64,000 nt of DNA from Sedimentitalea sp042687825. Lineage in GTDB: Bacteria; Pseudomonadota; Alphaproteobacteria; Rhodobacterales; Rhodobacteraceae. The notes beneath the pieces are model-generated. The model saw only the letters and a list, made by a program, of their open reading frames with translations. It was not told where the DNA came from and did not search any database. The stretch spans positions 29,758 to 93,757 of the forward strand of contig NZ_JBHUQE010000013.1 of assembly GCF_042687825.1 (NCBI RefSeq), read 5' to 3'. Below, one piece after another: positions 1 to 10,260 of the stretch. Made by a program: the position numbers and the translations under genes. Position 1 is the first letter of the stretch. Every line of letters starts with the position of its first letter.

Positions 1-519
<519 letters not shown>

Positions 520-550
520 GGTCCACCCGACACAAGATATCTAAATTAAG

Positions 551-586
551 CGCCCGCGAATCACATGGCCGTGACGCGGGCGTTTT
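551..586 (+). terminator. Rho-independent terminator of ccr
   Basis: CGCCCGCG (551-558) pairs with CGCGGGCG (575-582), with an inner TCAC/GTGA pair, and TTTT follows at 583-586. It lies 32 bases past the ccr stop and separates ccr from the quorum-sensing genes. Confidence 0.75.
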
Positions 587-699
587 GCTGTCCAGAGCCA
601 GAATCAGGGAACTCAGAGGCTTGTATATTGCGCCCTCGCCATTTCTGGGGAGATGAAACCGGCGAATTTCCTAACAATGCCCCTCGTGCTACAGTTGTG

Positions 700-715
700 T
701 TAATCTTTCGTTAAC
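700..715 (+). promoter_or_regulatory. Full CtrA-type binding site upstream of the luxR operon
   Basis: TTAA (700-703), seven bases, then TTAAC (711-715) exactly matches the CtrA consensus TTAA-N7-TTAAC. It ends 18 bases before the first start codon of the luxR transcription unit. Because it is so close to that start, binding could repress or activate depending on an unmapped transcription start. CtrA and quorum sensing are linked in several Rhodobacterales; a site in front of luxR itself is inferred here from sequence only. Confidence 0.55.
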
Positions 716-733
716 TACTGCGGGGCGATTCTG

Positions 734-952
734 ATGACGCATAATGACTGGATACTGGACGTTTTGGCGGACCTCAAATCATTTGCTTCCGCAAATGGTC
801 TGAGTGCCTTGGCTGAACAGCTGGACGACACGACGTTGATCGCCGCTGCCGAAATCGCGTCCCAGAAAGAAGAGGCGCCCGCGCAACCGAATGTCGAGCA
901 CGGTCAACTTGGATCAAATATTGCAGGACTTGGACGCCACCAGCGCGCTTGA
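734..952 (+). CDS. Small conserved-type protein preceding luxR (function unknown)
   Basis: This 72-residue ORF starts at ATG 734. Its first 55 residues look like a real soluble helical protein (MTHNDWILDVLADLKSFASA, then GLSALAEQLDDTTLIAAAEIA). The last 62 bases overlap the start of luxR in another frame, and the tail there (GSNIAGLGRHQRA) is forced by luxR coding. Such an overlap suggests translational coupling to luxR. No domain is recognised. It could be an accessory factor of the LuxR circuit or simply a leader ORF. Codon use in the non-overlapping part looks like that of neighbouring genes. Confidence 0.65.
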   Translation: MTHNDWILDVLADLKSFASANGLSALAEQLDDTTLIAAAEIASQKEEAPAQPNVEHGQLGSNIAGLGRHQRA

Positions 953-1610
953 GGGTCTGCAGGACATCATCGTGGCGTTGCGAGACGCCTTCAAAGTCGA
1001 TCATATCGTATATCACTGGGTGGACAGCGCGGGCGATCAATATGGCTGCGGAACCTACTCGGATGAATGGAGGGACAGATATCTCGTCCAGAACTACCAT
1101 CGCATCGATCCGGTTATCATCGGATGTTTTCAGCGGTTTCATCCGGTAGACTGGAAACGACTGGACTGGTCCAGCAAGGCGGCGCGGCACTTTCTGTCAG
1201 AAGCGCTGGCATACGGTGTCGGAAACCAAGGGTTTTCAATTCCGATCCGGGGGCCGAACGGACAGTTCGCCCTCTTCACCGTCAGCCACAATTGCGATGA
1301 TGCAGTTTGGGCGGACTTTACCGAAACGCATAGCCGCGACCTGATCCTGATCGCGCATTTCTTCAACCGAAAGGCACTGGAATTCGAGAAGGGCCGGCAA
1401 CCCGAACAATCCCGAGCGCTGTCCCCGCGCGAAGTGGATGCGATGACGTTGCTGGCCATGGGCTACAGCCGGGCACAGGTTGCCGACACGCTGTCGATCT
1501 CGGAACACACGCTGAGGGTCTATATCGAGAGCGCCCGGTTCAAGTTGGGTGCCCTGAATACCACCCATGCCGTTGCCCGGGCCATGAGCCGCGGGTTAAT
1601 CGTGGTTTGA
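891..1610 (+). CDS. LuxR-family autoinducer-responsive transcriptional regulator
   Basis: The 239-residue protein has the two-domain LuxR layout. Residues about 15-160 form the acyl-homoserine-lactone binding domain, with YHWVDSAG, a conserved Y...RIDPVI core and a distal FSIPIRGPNG segment. Residues about 170-235 form a GerE-type helix-turn-helix (LSPREVDAMTLLAMGYS, then SEHTLRVYIESARFKLG). It sits directly upstream of a LuxI synthase in the same orientation, the usual cognate pairing. It should bind the luxI product and control target promoters, probably luxI. The start at ATG 891 lies inside the preceding small ORF; no better in-frame start is evident. Confidence 0.93.
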   Translation: MSSTVNLDQILQDLDATSALEGLQDIIVALRDAFKVDHIVYHWVDSAGDQYGCGTYSDEWRDRYLVQNYHRIDPVIIGCFQRFHPVDWKRLDWSSKAARHFLSEALAYGVGNQGFSIPIRGPNGQFALFTVSHNCDDAVWADFTETHSRDLILIAHFFNRKALEFEKGRQPEQSRALSPREVDAMTLLAMGYSRAQVADTLSISEHTLRVYIESARFKLGALNTTHAVARAMSRGLIVV

Positions 1611-1644
1611 CGCGCCGCGCGTGGCGCTGACATGATCTTAACCA

Positions 1645-1684
1645 CCCTTGTCGTAAACCTGTTTTCAGCCAGGACGACAAGGGG
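1645..1684 (+). promoter_or_regulatory. Inverted repeat covering the luxI ribosome-binding site
   Basis: CCCTTGTCGT (1645-1654) and ACGACAAGGG (1674-1683) are perfect 10-base inverted repeats with a 19-base loop. The right arm contains the AAGGGG Shine-Dalgarno stretch (1679-1684) of luxI, whose ATG is at 1687. If transcribed, the hairpin would bury the ribosome-binding site. The loop holds a second dyad, CCTG (1658-1661) and CAGG (1670-1673), spaced like a lux-box core. Whether it acts as an RNA switch, a LuxR operator, or both is inference. Confidence 0.6.
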
Positions 1685-1686
1685 AC

Positions 1687-2331
1687 ATGATCATGCTGCG
1701 CTATATCTACGCGAAAGACCTTCACAACTATCCGAAACTGGCCCAGTCCATGTTCGAGGATCGGGCCGACCAGTTCAAGACGCGACTGGGCTGGGATGTT
1801 GACATCGATCATCTGGGGCGGGAACGCGACAGCTATGATCGGCTGAACCCGCTCTATGTGATTTGGGAGGAACCCGATGGCACCCATGGCGGTTCCATGC
1901 GCTTCCTGCCGACAACCGGGGCGGTGATGGTGAATGACGTATTCGGTCATCTGACCGGTGGAACCACAATCTCGAGCCCGCTGATTTGGGAATGCACACG
2001 CTTCTGCCTTTCCCGCAGTGCCAAGTCGAACGTGGCCGCGGCGCTGATGCTGGCGGGCGGTGAAATCATGACCGGGTTCGGCATTCGCCACTTTGTCGGT
2101 GTGTTTGACGCCCGAATGGTGCGCATCTACCGAATGATCGGTTCGTCGCCCGATGTATTGGGCAGCGACGGTGAAGGACGCGACAAGATCAGTGTCGGTC
2201 TGTGGGCGTTTTCGCCCGAAGCCAAGGCCCAGATTGCCCGCCGTGCCGGAATTTCGCCCGAACTGTCAAAGATGTGGTTTGACTGTGCCTTTGGTCCCGA
2301 CGCATCCTGCCAGTTGGCAATGTCGGCCTAA
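1687..2331 (+). CDS. LuxI-family acyl-homoserine-lactone synthase
   Basis: The 214-residue protein carries all ten residues usually invariant in LuxI enzymes: R26, F30 and W36 in the N-terminal RADQF-KTRLGW region, E46, D48 and D51 in RERDSYD, R72 in SMRF, F86, E102 and R105 in WECTRF. It makes N-acyl-homoserine lactone from S-adenosylmethionine and an acyl-ACP. ATG 1687 follows AAGGGG at good spacing; the ATG two codons later (1693) is an alternative. It lies 76 bases after luxR. Chain length of the signal cannot be read from sequence. Confidence 0.95.
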   Translation: MIMLRYIYAKDLHNYPKLAQSMFEDRADQFKTRLGWDVDIDHLGRERDSYDRLNPLYVIWEEPDGTHGGSMRFLPTTGAVMVNDVFGHLTGGTTISSPLIWECTRFCLSRSAKSNVAAALMLAGGEIMTGFGIRHFVGVFDARMVRIYRMIGSSPDVLGSDGEGRDKISVGLWAFSPEAKAQIARRAGISPELSKMWFDCAFGPDASCQLAMSA

Positions 2332-2390
2332 AGGCGGTAAAAATCCCGAGGTATCTGGCGAACCAGAAGGTGCGACTGTAGGGTCGCGTC

Positions 2391-3920
2391 ATGACCGCAA
2401 CGCCGCTGACCTTTTCGGATGACCAGGCCACCGCCTATGACAATATCGCCGATCTGTTGAGTTCGGCCGGGATTGATCTGAACGACAGCCTGCTCACGCC
2501 GCCGAACGATGGCGGGGCTGGTGTCATGGCGGTGATCGGCAAGGCCGGATCCGGCAAGACGCTGTTGCTGGCCGAACTCTATCGGGCGTTGCAGGACGCC
2601 GGGGTCGAAATCGTATCGGGTGACTACGAGAACCGGAGACGCAAGGACAGAAGGACGCTGGCAATTCTGGCGCCGACCAACAAGGCCGCAAGTGTGCTGC
2701 GCCTGCGCGGCGTTCCGGCCACGACGATCCATCGGATTCTCTATACACCAGTCTACGATCCGGAATACGAGCGTATCGCGGATTGGCTGGCGAATGGCGG
2801 CGAGCGGCCGGAAATCGAGGGTCTCAGCGAACTGGCGCTGGACCGGGCCGCGGCGTTTTATGCCAACAACAAATCGATTCCGGGTGCGCTGGCGGCAGCG
2901 GGGTTGCGCGGATCGGATTTCATCACCGGGTGGAAACGCCGCGAAGACCCGCTGGACATCGGCTTTGTCGATGAGTCTTCGATGCTGGACGACCGCCAGT
3001 TTTCCGATCTGAAAGAGATCTTTCCGACGCTGTTGTTGTTTGGCGATCCGGCACAGCTGGCGCCGGTGAATCAGTCGGGCAGCATGGTGTTTGACGGTCT
3101 GCCGGATGCGCGCAAGCTGGAGTTGAGCCGGGTGCACCGGCAGCGGGCGGACAACCCGATCTTGGATCTGGCACATGCGCTGGGCGACCCACAGCTGGAT
3201 TTTCACGATTTCGAACAAATGGTGGAAGACGTGGCCCGGCGCGACGAGCGTGTGGTCTGGGGGCAGCGGGTCGAGGTCGATCTGATGGCGCGCAGTCCGG
3301 TTCTGGTTTGGCGCAATGCCACTCGTATCCGATTGATCAGCGCTTTTCGTACGGTGCATGGAGCGCCCGAAGATGCTCTGCTGGAAGGTGAGCCGCTGAT
3401 CTGCGACGGCATCGAATTGCCGCTGAAGCACCGAAAAAAGCGCTTGGATCTCGAAGCGCGCGGGCTGATCAAGGGAGCCCAGGTCGTGTATCTGGGACCC
3501 GGCAAGCGACCCGGTTTCTCGCGTTTGCATGTCATCGGCGCGGAAGACCCGCAGGTCAGCGCGGCTTCCATTGTCAAGATCGAGAAAGCCGATGAAGAAG
3601 AGCCGTTCATCCCTTTTGCCGCCCGCATGGGGGCAACCTTTCTGCATGGCGCGGCCGTCACCATCCATAAGGCGCAGGGCTCGCAATGGGAAACCGTTCA
3701 GGTTTTTGCCCCCGATCTGTTCGTGGCCGCCCGGATGGGGCGGATTGAGGCCGGCCAGCCCCTGTGGAAGCGACTGGCCTATGTCGCGATTACCCGGGCG
3801 CAGGACAGGTTGATCTGGGTGGTGCGAAATCGCTTGTCCAAGCCGACGAGAGCCCTGCCCGTGGATGACCTGCGCGCTGCACCGGCGGCGCCGTTGACGT
3901 TGGAGGCCGAGGCGGAATGA
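2391..3920 (+). CDS. ATP-dependent RecD-like superfamily 1 DNA helicase
   Basis: The 509-residue protein has a Walker A motif near residue 48 (GKAGSGKT), motif Ia (LAPTNKAASVLR), Walker B (FVDESSMLDD) followed by LLLFGDPAQLAPV (motif III), and the C-terminal helicase motifs VTIHKAQGSQWETV and LAYVAITRAQDRLIWV. This is the RecD/TraA-like arrangement of a monomeric superfamily 1B helicase without a nuclease domain. It probably acts in DNA repair or replication-fork processing; the substrate is unknown. It overlaps the next gene by four bases (ATGA), so the two are translationally coupled. Confidence 0.85.
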   Translation: MTATPLTFSDDQATAYDNIADLLSSAGIDLNDSLLTPPNDGGAGVMAVIGKAGSGKTLLLAELYRALQDAGVEIVSGDYENRRRKDRRTLAILAPTNKAASVLRLRGVPATTIHRILYTPVYDPEYERIADWLANGGERPEIEGLSELALDRAAAFYANNKSIPGALAAAGLRGSDFITGWKRREDPLDIGFVDESSMLDDRQFSDLKEIFPTLLLFGDPAQLAPVNQSGSMVFDGLPDARKLELSRVHRQRADNPILDLAHALGDPQLDFHDFEQMVEDVARRDERVVWGQRVEVDLMARSPVLVWRNATRIRLISAFRTVHGAPEDALLEGEPLICDGIELPLKHRKKRLDLEARGLIKGAQVVYLGPGKRPGFSRLHVIGAEDPQVSAASIVKIEKADEEEPFIPFAARMGATFLHGAAVTIHKAQGSQWETVQVFAPDLFVAARMGRIEAGQPLWKRLAYVAITRAQDRLIWVVRNRLSKPTRALPVDDLRAAPAAPLTLEAEAE

Positions 3921-4651
3921 AGTCCATCCTGATCACGGGCGCCAGTTCGGGCATCGGTCATGCAACGGCCGAACTGTTTCTGCAGAACGACTGGCGCGTC
4001 GGTCTGTTGGCGCGCCGGGCACAGCCGCTGACCCGTCTGGCCGAAACCTATCCGGCCGCAGTGCCGCTGGTCGCCGACGTCACCGATCCCGAGGCCGTGA
4101 CCGGTGCCTTTGCGGTCTTTGCCGATGCCGCCGGGCGGCTGGATGTGCTGTTTAACAACGCGGGTATCTTCACGCCTGCCGGCACAATCGATGAAATTGC
4201 GCTGGACGACTGGTACGCCTCGGTGAATGTCAATCTCAACGGTATGTTTCTGTGCGCGCGCGCGGCATTCGCGACCATGCGGGCGCAGAACCCGCGCGGC
4301 GGTCGGATCATCAATAACGGGTCCATCGCAGCGCATGTCCCGCGCCCCGGATCGACGCCCTATTCGACGACGAAACATGCGATCACCGGATTGACCCGCA
4401 GCCTGTCTCTGGATGGGCGGCCCTTTGACATCGCTTGCGGGCAGATCGATATCGGCAATGCCAGCACGCCGATGGTCGCGGAATTGAACCGCAAGATCGT
4501 GCAGGCGGATCCGCTGGCAGAACCGGACCCGACAATGGCAGTAGAGGACGCCGCCGCATCTGTCCTGCACATGGCCAGCCTGCCGCTTGGCGCAAATGTC
4601 CAGTTCATGACGGTGATGGCGACCAAGATGGCCTATATCGGGCGCGGCTGA
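3917..4651 (+). CDS. Short-chain dehydrogenase/reductase (SDR)
   Basis: The 244-residue protein is a classical SDR: cofactor-binding TGASSGIG (residues 7-14), the NNAG motif near residue 80, a catalytic Ser in NNGSIAAHVPRPGS, and YSTTK as the YxxxK pair. It would be a cytosolic NAD(P)H-linked oxidoreductase. The substrate is not predictable. It is coupled to the upstream helicase gene through an ATGA overlap, although no functional link is obvious. Confidence 0.85.
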   Translation: MKSILITGASSGIGHATAELFLQNDWRVGLLARRAQPLTRLAETYPAAVPLVADVTDPEAVTGAFAVFADAAGRLDVLFNNAGIFTPAGTIDEIALDDWYASVNVNLNGMFLCARAAFATMRAQNPRGGRIINNGSIAAHVPRPGSTPYSTTKHAITGLTRSLSLDGRPFDIACGQIDIGNASTPMVAELNRKIVQADPLAEPDPTMAVEDAAASVLHMASLPLGANVQFMTVMATKMAYIGRG

Positions 4652-4679
4652 ATTTCCGCGCAGCGACAGTCGCTCGCGC

Positions 4680-5444
4680 TCAGTTGCGCAACAGTCGGAA
4701 AGCCGTCGAAGCTCCCCAACCTGCGGCGATGGCGATCGCCAGGGACATAAGCCCGTACAGCAAAGGCTGTTCGCGGGACAGGGTGAACAGCCACCGCTCC
4801 AGCCCGACCTTACGCACGTCGATTGAGGTTTCATATTGCGACACGATCCGGCCGTTTCGCGTCAGAAAGATGCGTGTGGCATAGTCGCCTTCGGTCAGGT
4901 TGGCGGGCATCTCTATCGCGGTCCGAAACAGGGTCTGCTGATCCAGCGCCACCTGGCCTTCGAGATGCTGGTACAGGCCGGAATTGCGGCGAATGCGAAT
5001 GATGGCGTCGGTAAAGCTGCTGGCATCCGAGACGTTGGCGGGGGCTCCGACCGACCGGATCGCCTTGTCGACGGTGATTTTGTGGCGCAGATCCTCGGTG
5101 TTGCTCAGCACCTGTTCCAGCGGCCCGGTTGAAGCGACCGAATAGAAACTGGGTGCGCGATCAACCTCAACCGCTTCGGTGTTGACCCAGATGCCAAACA
5201 CGTTCGACTTGCGCCGCACGGTGATCGGTTGCGACGGTCCGGCCACGGTGATCACGACATGCAGCGGGCCATCCGTCGGGATCGGTTTCTCGCGTTTGAC
5301 CGCCCCAAAGATCAGGATCTCCGAGCCGTCGAAGCTGGTGGTGATGGCCACTTTGTCCTTGCTGAGCCCCAGCACCACCTCTTCGGCGGCTGACAGGCAG
5401 GGAATCAACAGCAGGGAAAGGCAGATCAGCAGGCGCATGATCAA
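4680..5444 (-). CDS. TIGR02186-type membrane-anchored periplasmic protein
   Basis: The 254-residue protein starts with a cleavable-looking signal peptide (MIMRLLICLSLLLIPCLSAAEE), continues as a mostly beta-type periplasmic domain, and ends with one membrane helix (about 228-250: GLMSLAIAIAAGWGAS). The opening VVLGLSKDKVAITTSFDGSE is what I recognise as TIGR02186, a family of unknown function often found beside TauE/SafE exporters. It overlaps the stop of that exporter gene by four bases here. A supporting role in transport of a sulfur-containing anion is possible but inferred only from context. Confidence 0.75.
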   Translation of the reverse strand: MIMRLLICLSLLLIPCLSAAEEVVLGLSKDKVAITTSFDGSEILIFGAVKREKPIPTDGPLHVVITVAGPSQPITVRRKSNVFGIWVNTEAVEVDRAPSFYSVASTGPLEQVLSNTEDLRHKITVDKAIRSVGAPANVSDASSFTDAIIRIRRNSGLYQHLEGQVALDQQTLFRTAIEMPANLTEGDYATRIFLTRNGRIVSQYETSIDVRKVGLERWLFTLSREQPLLYGLMSLAIAIAAGWGASTAFRLLRN

Positions 5445-6364
5445 TGCCCCCCGGGGGCACCCAGCGAGTACAGCTCGCCGGGTTGCAGCAGCAGATCCAG
5501 GGCCAGTTTGCCGCAGACGGCCAGCACCATCAGAGCCAGCAGGATGCGCAACTGTTCGGCCTTCATCTTGACGCCGATGCGTGTGCCAATCTGCGCGCCG
5601 ACGACACCGCCAATCAAGAGAAGCACCGCAAGCACCACATCGACCGTGTAGTTCGTCGTGGCGTGCAGCATGGTGGTAAAGCCGGTGACAAAGATGATCT
5701 GGAACAGCGACGTTCCGACCACCACCTTTGTCGGCATACCCAGGATATAGATCATGGCCGGCACCATGACGAAACCGCCGCCCACGCCCATGATCGCCGC
5801 CAGGATGCCGACAAGAACGCCGACGATGACCGGCGGAATGACCGAAATATACAGGCCCGAGGTTCGGAACCGCATCTTGAGCGGCAAGGCGTGAACCCAG
5901 GTCCGCTGCCGCCGGACTACGGGCGGTTTTCCCCCGGCCTTGCGGGACTTCTGTATGGCGTTCAGGCTTTCGATGAACATCAGCCCGCCGACCACGCCCA
6001 AAAACAGCACATAGCAGAGCCGCACCAGCAGATCGACCTGGCCGACGCTCTTGAGATAGTTGAACACGACCACGCCGAGCGCGGCGCCGATCAGGCCGCC
6101 CACCAGCAGGACCGTTCCCATTTTCAGATCGACGGTCTTGCGCCTGAAATGCGCCAGGACACCGGAAAAGGACGAGGCGACGATCTGGTTCGCTTCGGTG
6201 GCCACCGCGACCGCCGGCGGGATGCCGATAAAGAACAGCAGCGGAGTCATCAGGAACCCGCCGCCGACGCCGAACATTCCCGATAGTATTCCCACCATTC
6301 CGCCCAATCCCAGAAGGAGAAAGGCGTTGACCGAGACCTCGGCGATGGGAAGGTAGATCTGCAT
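5441..6364 (-). CDS. TauE/SafE-family anion exporter
   Basis: The 307-residue integral membrane protein has about eight helices in two repeated halves, each with a glycine-rich motif typical of the family (GLGGMVGILSGMFGVGGGF at the N-terminus and GILAAIMGVGGGFVMVPA in the middle). TauE/SafE proteins export sulfite, sulfoacetate or related organic anions. I chose ATG 6364 (MQIYLPIAE) because it follows AAGGAT and begins at the first helix; the upstream in-frame extension to 6448 is not membrane-like. It forms a coupled pair with the downstream TIGR02186 gene. Confidence 0.85.
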   Translation of the reverse strand: MQIYLPIAEVSVNAFLLLGLGGMVGILSGMFGVGGGFLMTPLLFFIGIPPAVAVATEANQIVASSFSGVLAHFRRKTVDLKMGTVLLVGGLIGAALGVVVFNYLKSVGQVDLLVRLCYVLFLGVVGGLMFIESLNAIQKSRKAGGKPPVVRRQRTWVHALPLKMRFRTSGLYISVIPPVIVGVLVGILAAIMGVGGGFVMVPAMIYILGMPTKVVVGTSLFQIIFVTGFTTMLHATTNYTVDVVLAVLLLIGGVVGAQIGTRIGVKMKAEQLRILLALMVLAVCGKLALDLLLQPGELYSLGAPGGH

Positions 6365-6460
6365 GATCCTTGTTAGACTGCTATTTGTTGCAAAATCAAC
6401 CACGGATGCTGCCGCGCAGCGACAAGGGGCCGGTGCAAAGGGTCCCATGCCGGCAAAACG

Positions 6461-7600
6461 CTATCGTTCCTTGACATAGGGTTCGCCCCCGGCGCGCGGT
6501 GGCACCGCCTTGCCGACGAAACCGGCCAGGATCACCACGGTCAGGACATAAGGCAGGGCATCCATCGCCTGCACCGGGATCCGAATGCGAAAATCCAGTA
6601 CCGGAACGTTTCGCACCATCACAGCCACCGCAAACAGCGCCGCCGCTGTCTTTATCGCTGTCAGAACCGTCTTGAACCCGGTGCGCCGGGCCGCCGAAAT
6701 CAAGGCCGCTACAATAGCAAAGGTCAGCGCCAGCAGGCACATAAAGGCCAGCAGATAGGCGAATGTCGTGTCGATGTTCTGATACCGCAGCGCCACCGCC
6801 TGCAGCAGACCGAACAGCAGGCAGGACCACATCGCGGCCCAGGGCCTCCACTTGGCAAAGATCAGTGCGGCCAGCGCGATGAATCCGCGTCCGGCGGTCA
6901 TTTCCTTGACGAAACCGGCCTGCAGCGCGGTGGCCAGATAGGCCCCGGCAATGCCGCATAGCACACCGCAGATGGCCACTGCGGCATAGCGCAATCCGAC
7001 CACGGACACACCGGCCGTGTCGACCGCTGCAGGGTTCTCGCCGACCGCACGCAGGCGCAGACCGAACCGCGTGCGATACAGAACCCACCATGTGGCCGGA
7101 ACCGCCGCCAGCGCGGCATAGACCAGGATGGAATGGCCGGACAGCAACTCGGAATAGACCGGTCCCAGCATTGGTACGTCGCGCAGACTGTCTGCAAAGG
7201 GCAAGGTAATCGGCCCAAAGCGCGCCCCGCCCATCAATGAAGGCGTGCGCCCGCCCTGGCTGAACCAGTCCTGCGCGATCAGAACCGTCATGCCGGCGGC
7301 AAGAAAGTTGATCGCGACTCCGGAAATCAGCTGATTTCCCCGAAAGGTGATCGACGCCAGCCCGTGCAGCATCGCCAGCACCATCGACGCGGCGATCCCG
7401 GCCAGCAGGCCCAGCCAGACCGAGCCCGACAGCGCCGCAACGGCGGCGGAAAAGAACGCCGCCGCCAGCATCTTGCCCTCGAGCCCGATGTCAAAAATCC
7501 CGGCGCGTTCCGAGAACAGCCCGGCCAAACAGGCCAGCAGCAAGGGTGTCGCCAGCCGGATCGTGCTGTCCAGAACCTGGATGATCGTCAGAAAATCCAT
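6461..7600 (-). CDS. BMP-type ABC transporter permease, second subunit
   Basis: The product is 379 residues with 8-10 membrane helices. LFSERAGIFDIGLEGKMLAA is the signature of permeases in the BmpA/nucleoside uptake class (YufQ-like), and AVGENPAAVDTAGVSV is the cytoplasmic loop that contacts the ATPase. The start is ATG 7600, which shares one base with the stop of the preceding permease (TGATG), so the two are coupled. A much longer in-frame ORF to 8677 runs through the other permease gene and is a shadow. This gene is last in the four-gene importer operon. Confidence 0.88.
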   Translation of the reverse strand: MDFLTIIQVLDSTIRLATPLLLACLAGLFSERAGIFDIGLEGKMLAAAFFSAAVAALSGSVWLGLLAGIAASMVLAMLHGLASITFRGNQLISGVAINFLAAGMTVLIAQDWFSQGGRTPSLMGGARFGPITLPFADSLRDVPMLGPVYSELLSGHSILVYAALAAVPATWWVLYRTRFGLRLRAVGENPAAVDTAGVSVVGLRYAAVAICGVLCGIAGAYLATALQAGFVKEMTAGRGFIALAALIFAKWRPWAAMWSCLLFGLLQAVALRYQNIDTTFAYLLAFMCLLALTFAIVAALISAARRTGFKTVLTAIKTAAALFAVAVMVRNVPVLDFRIRIPVQAMDALPYVLTVVILAGFVGKAVPPRAGGEPYVKER

Positions 7601-8694
7601 CACGCGCGTCCCTTGCGCAGGCGCAGGAACAGACGTTCCAGCGGCATTCGCACCATGTTGTCCAGCGCACCGGTGAACAGGATGACCAGCGCCTGAATCA
7701 CCACGATCAGTTCGCGCGGAATGGACGTCCACAGTGCCAGTTCCGCGCCGCCCTGATAGAGAAACCCGAACAATATTGCCGCCAGAAACACGCCGAACGG
7801 GTGGCTGCGCCCCATCAGCGCCACCGCGATGCCGATGAAACCGGCGCCTTCGGTGGCATTCAGAACCAGCCGCTCGGCCTCGCCCATGACGTTGTTGATC
7901 GCCATGCAACCGGCCAGCCCGCCCGATATCAGCATCGCGACCATGGTGATCCGAAAGGGCGAGATGCCGGCATAGAGCGCACCGGTTTCGGAATGGCCAT
8001 AGGCGCGAATTTCGTATCCCAGACGGGTGCGCCAGATCAGCAGCCAGACCGCGACACAGGCCAAAAGCGCGACGAAAAAGGTGATATTGGCGGGGGCGCC
8101 GCGAAACAGCGTCGCCTCGGCGGTCGAGAACATCTGTTGGAACGACGGCAAATGCACCGCCTCGGGAAACCGCGCCGTGGCCGGATCCATCGCGCCTTGC
8201 GGGCGCAGGACGTTCACCAGCACATAGTTCAGCACCGCGGCGGCGATGAAATTGAACATGATCGTGGTGATCACGACATGGCTGCCGCGCCGGGCCTGCA
8301 GATAGGCCGGTATCGCGGCCCAGGCCGCGCCGAAAAGGGCGGCGGCAACGGCGGCCGCGATCAGAGCCAGCGACCAGTGCGGCCAGGGGATGTATAAGCA
8401 AGCGATGGCCACGCCCAGCCCGCCCAGCATCGCCTGACCCTCGCCGCCGATATTGAACAGCCGGGCATGAAAGGCCACCGAAACTGCCAACCCGGTGAAC
8501 ATGAAATTCGTGGCATAATACAGCGTATAGCCCCAGCCATAGGTCGAACCCAGCGCGCCCTCGACCATCGTTCTCATGGCCGAGACCGGGTCTTCGCCGA
8601 TGCCCAGGATCACCAGGGCGGACAGGATCGCGGCCAGGATCAGGCTGATCAGCGGGATCAGCACCACGTCGGCCCATTTCGGCATCACATCCAT
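7600..8694 (-). CDS. BMP-type ABC transporter permease, first subunit
   Basis: The 364-residue protein has multiple membrane helices and the family segments ARLFNIGGEGQAMLGGLGVA and IRAYGHSETGALYAGIS, matching YufP-like permeases of the nucleoside/BMP class. It pairs with the downstream permease to form the channel driven by the double ATPase encoded just upstream. The start at 8694 lies one base after the ATPase stop. The likely substrate is a nucleoside or purine, inferred from the family and not from any local catabolic gene. Confidence 0.88.
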   Translation of the reverse strand: MDVMPKWADVVLIPLISLILAAILSALVILGIGEDPVSAMRTMVEGALGSTYGWGYTLYYATNFMFTGLAVSVAFHARLFNIGGEGQAMLGGLGVAIACLYIPWPHWSLALIAAAVAAALFGAAWAAIPAYLQARRGSHVVITTIMFNFIAAAVLNYVLVNVLRPQGAMDPATARFPEAVHLPSFQQMFSTAEATLFRGAPANITFFVALLACVAVWLLIWRTRLGYEIRAYGHSETGALYAGISPFRITMVAMLISGGLAGCMAINNVMGEAERLVLNATEGAGFIGIAVALMGRSHPFGVFLAAILFGFLYQGGAELALWTSIPRELIVVIQALVILFTGALDNMVRMPLERLFLRLRKGRA

Positions 8695-8695
8695 A

Positions 8696-10258
<1,563 letters not shown>

Positions 10259-10260
10259 CG

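Noticed and set aside
2328..3686. A 452-codon minus-strand ORF opposite the helicase gene
   Set aside because: It mirrors the helicase reading frame and has no protein features.
6461..8677. A 738-codon minus-strand frame that could suggest a fused permease
   Set aside because: Only its lower half (from ATG 7600) has permease features; the upper half is a shadow of the other permease gene in a different frame.
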